Of a stretch of 5,704 bases of DNA, positions 4,552 through 5,704 are shown piece by piece (position 1 is the first letter of the stretch; every line of letters begins with the position of its first letter). The stretch spans positions 1 through 5,704 of the forward strand of contig JAQGIN010000093.1 in NCBI GenBank assembly GCA_028291125.1, given 5' to 3'. Below the pieces are notes generated by a model. The model was not told the origin of the DNA. It saw only the letters and a program-made list of their open reading frames with translations, and searched no databases. Made by a program: the position numbers and the translations under genes. Origin of the DNA: Caulobacter sp. GTDB lineage: Bacteria; Pseudomonadota; Alphaproteobacteria; Caulobacterales; Caulobacteraceae.

Positions 4552-5704
4552 TCAGCCCTTCATTTCAGGCGCGGCCGGGTGCGAAAGCGCCGGCGAAGCA
4601 ATGGAGTCCGGCACCGGCAGGGTCTTTTCGACCAGGCCCAGGACCGGCAGCACGACCAGGAAGAACGCGAAGTAGTAGAGGGCCGCGATCCGCGACAGCC
4701 AGACGAAGCTGTTGAGGTCGGAATCGATCAGCACGAACGTCTTCAGGTTCGGGATCACCGGATTGTCCGGCAGCTCGCCGCCGCAATAGCCGAGGATCAG
4801 GGCCGCGACCACGAAGATCAGGAAATAGAGCCTGGCGGTCGGGCGGTAGCGCATCGAGCGCACCTTGGAGGTGTCGAGCCACGGCAGGGCGAACATGCAG
4901 GCGATGGCGCCGAACATGGCGATCACGCCGCCCAGCTTGTCGGGAACCGCCCGCAGGATCGCGTAGAACGGCAGGAAGTACCATTCGGGCACGATGTGCG
5001 GCGGGGTCACCAGCGGGTTGGCCGGGATGTAGTTGTCGGGGTGGCCCAGGGCGTTGGGCAGATAGAACACGAACACCGCGAACAGGATCAGGAACACGCC
5101 CATGGCGAAGCCGTCCTTCACCGTCGCGTACGGCGTGAAGGGCAGGACGTCGGCCTTGGACTTGGGATCGACCCCGGTCGGGTTGTTCTGGCCGACCACG
5201 TGCAGCGCCCAGATGTGCAGGATCACCACGCCGGCGATCATGAAGGGCAGCAGGTAGTGCAGCGAGAAGAAGCGGTTGAGGGTGGGGTTGTCGACGGCGA
5301 AGCCGCCCCACAGCCAGGTGGTGATCGACGGCCCGACCAGCGGAATGGCGCTGAACAGGTTGGTGATCACCGTGGCGCCCCAGAAGCTCATCTGGCCCCA
5401 CGGCAGCACATAGCCCATGAAGGCGGTGGCCATCATCAAGAGGTAGATCACGCAGCCCAGCAGCCACAGCACTTCGCGCGGGGCCTTGTAGGAGCCGTAG
5501 TAGAGGCCGCGGAACATGTGGACGTAGACCGCGATGAAGAACATCGAGGCGCCGTTGGCGTGGATGTATCGGATCAGCCAGCCGTAGTTCACATCGCGCA
5601 TGATGTGTTCGACGCTGTCGAAGGCCAGGGCGGCGTTGGCGGTGTAGTGCATCGCCAGGATGATGCCGGTGACGATCTGAACGCCCAGGCAGAGGCTGAG
5701 GATG
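4552..5704 (-). CDS. petB: Cytochrome b of the cytochrome bc1 complex, N-terminus beyond the window
   Basis: 383 residues are visible and the frame stays open to the right edge. Family length is about 420-440, so some 40-60 N-terminal residues are missing; the ATG at 5652 is internal, since ILSLCLGVQIVTGIILA precedes it in frame and matches helix A of cytochrome b. This is the multi-helix membrane core that oxidises ubiquinol and carries two b haems. Counting from the first full visible codon, the haem ligands are two histidine pairs, each 14 residues apart: His48/His62 (RYIHANG, YVHMFRGLYYGSY) and His149/His163 (LHYLLPF, LHIWALH). The Qo-site PEWY is at 239-242 in HIVPEWYFLPFYAILR. GYVLPWGQMSFWGATVITN is the conserved helix C/cd1 region. 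The C-terminal helices are present, ending in a short soluble tail. It is a separate gene, not fused to cytochrome c1. The Rieske gene (petA) is expected upstream, outside the window. Confidence 0.97.
   Translation of the reverse strand, partial: ILSLCLGVQIVTGIILAMHYTANAALAFDSVEHIMRDVNYGWLIRYIHANGASMFFIAVYVHMFRGLYYGSYKAPREVLWLLGCVIYLLMMATAFMGYVLPWGQMSFWGATVITNLFSAIPLVGPSITTWLWGGFAVDNPTLNRFFSLHYLLPFMIAGVVILHIWALHVVGQNNPTGVDPKSKADVLPFTPYATVKDGFAMGVFLILFAVFVFYLPNALGHPDNYIPANPLVTPPHIVPEWYFLPFYAILRAVPDKLGGVIAMFGAIACMFALPWLDTSKVRSMRYRPTARLYFLIFVVAALILGYCGGELPDNPVIPNLKTFVLIDSDLNSFVWLSRIAALYYFAFFLVVLPVLGLVEKTLPVPDSIASPALSHPAAPEMKG

Noticed and set aside
3317..4675. A 452-codon open frame on the + strand antisense to cytochrome c1
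   Set aside because: It has low-complexity composition, no ribosome site and no recognisable family; the opposite strand clearly encodes cytochrome c1 with all its motifs.
4552..5652. Treating ATG at 5652 as the true start of cytochrome b
   Set aside because: The in-frame residues upstream to the window edge match helix A of cytochrome b, so the gene is cut by the window and this Met is internal.

Overview
The window is very GC-rich, with short gaps, tight gene packing and GC-ending codons. The protein families, an alphaproteobacterial-type fbc (pet) operon, and two repeat families that I recall as common in Caulobacter- and Sphingomonas-type genomes suggest an alphaproteobacterium, most likely Caulobacterales (Caulobacter/Phenylobacterium-like). 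This placement is inferred from recognised sequence style, not from a database search.

Layout from left to right. (1) Positions 1-548, + strand: the 3' half of ychF, a universal ATPase, cut by the window edge. (2) Positions 549-676: a gap dominated by a long imperfect inverted repeat built from a dispersed genomic repeat. (3) Positions 677-2038, + strand: two dienelactone-hydrolase-family genes, each of 226 codons, placed stop-to-start and probably co-transcribed; they look like an old tandem duplication. (4) Positions 2039-2148: a convergent gap with a second dispersed repeat that forms a GC hairpin. (5) Positions 2149-2724, - strand: a small secreted protein resembling DUF1579-type proteins. 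(6) Positions 2725-2820: a divergent promoter region with an AT-rich island and two overlapping palindromes, which looks like an operator. (7) Positions 2821-3669, + strand: a secreted protein with two retropepsin/pepsin-like lobes and altered active-site signatures. (8) Positions 3692-5704, - strand: cytochrome c1 and cytochrome b of the bc1 complex. Cytochrome b runs off the right edge, and the Rieske gene would be expected beyond it. Their transcription ends at a strong intrinsic terminator that lies inside the last codons of the convergent gene in (7).

The two bc1 genes form one functional unit: membrane-bound ubiquinol:cytochrome c oxidoreductase in the respiratory chain. The two hydrolases form a second probable unit. 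The remaining genes are neighbours with no visible functional link. No mobile element, CRISPR array, tRNA or rRNA was seen. This is mostly ordinary chromosomal core sequence, and I see no convincing new multi-gene system. The points most worth a second look are the terminator/coding overlap, the palindromic operator candidate, the loss of the DLH glutamate in the second paralog, and the atypical aspartyl-protease-like protein.
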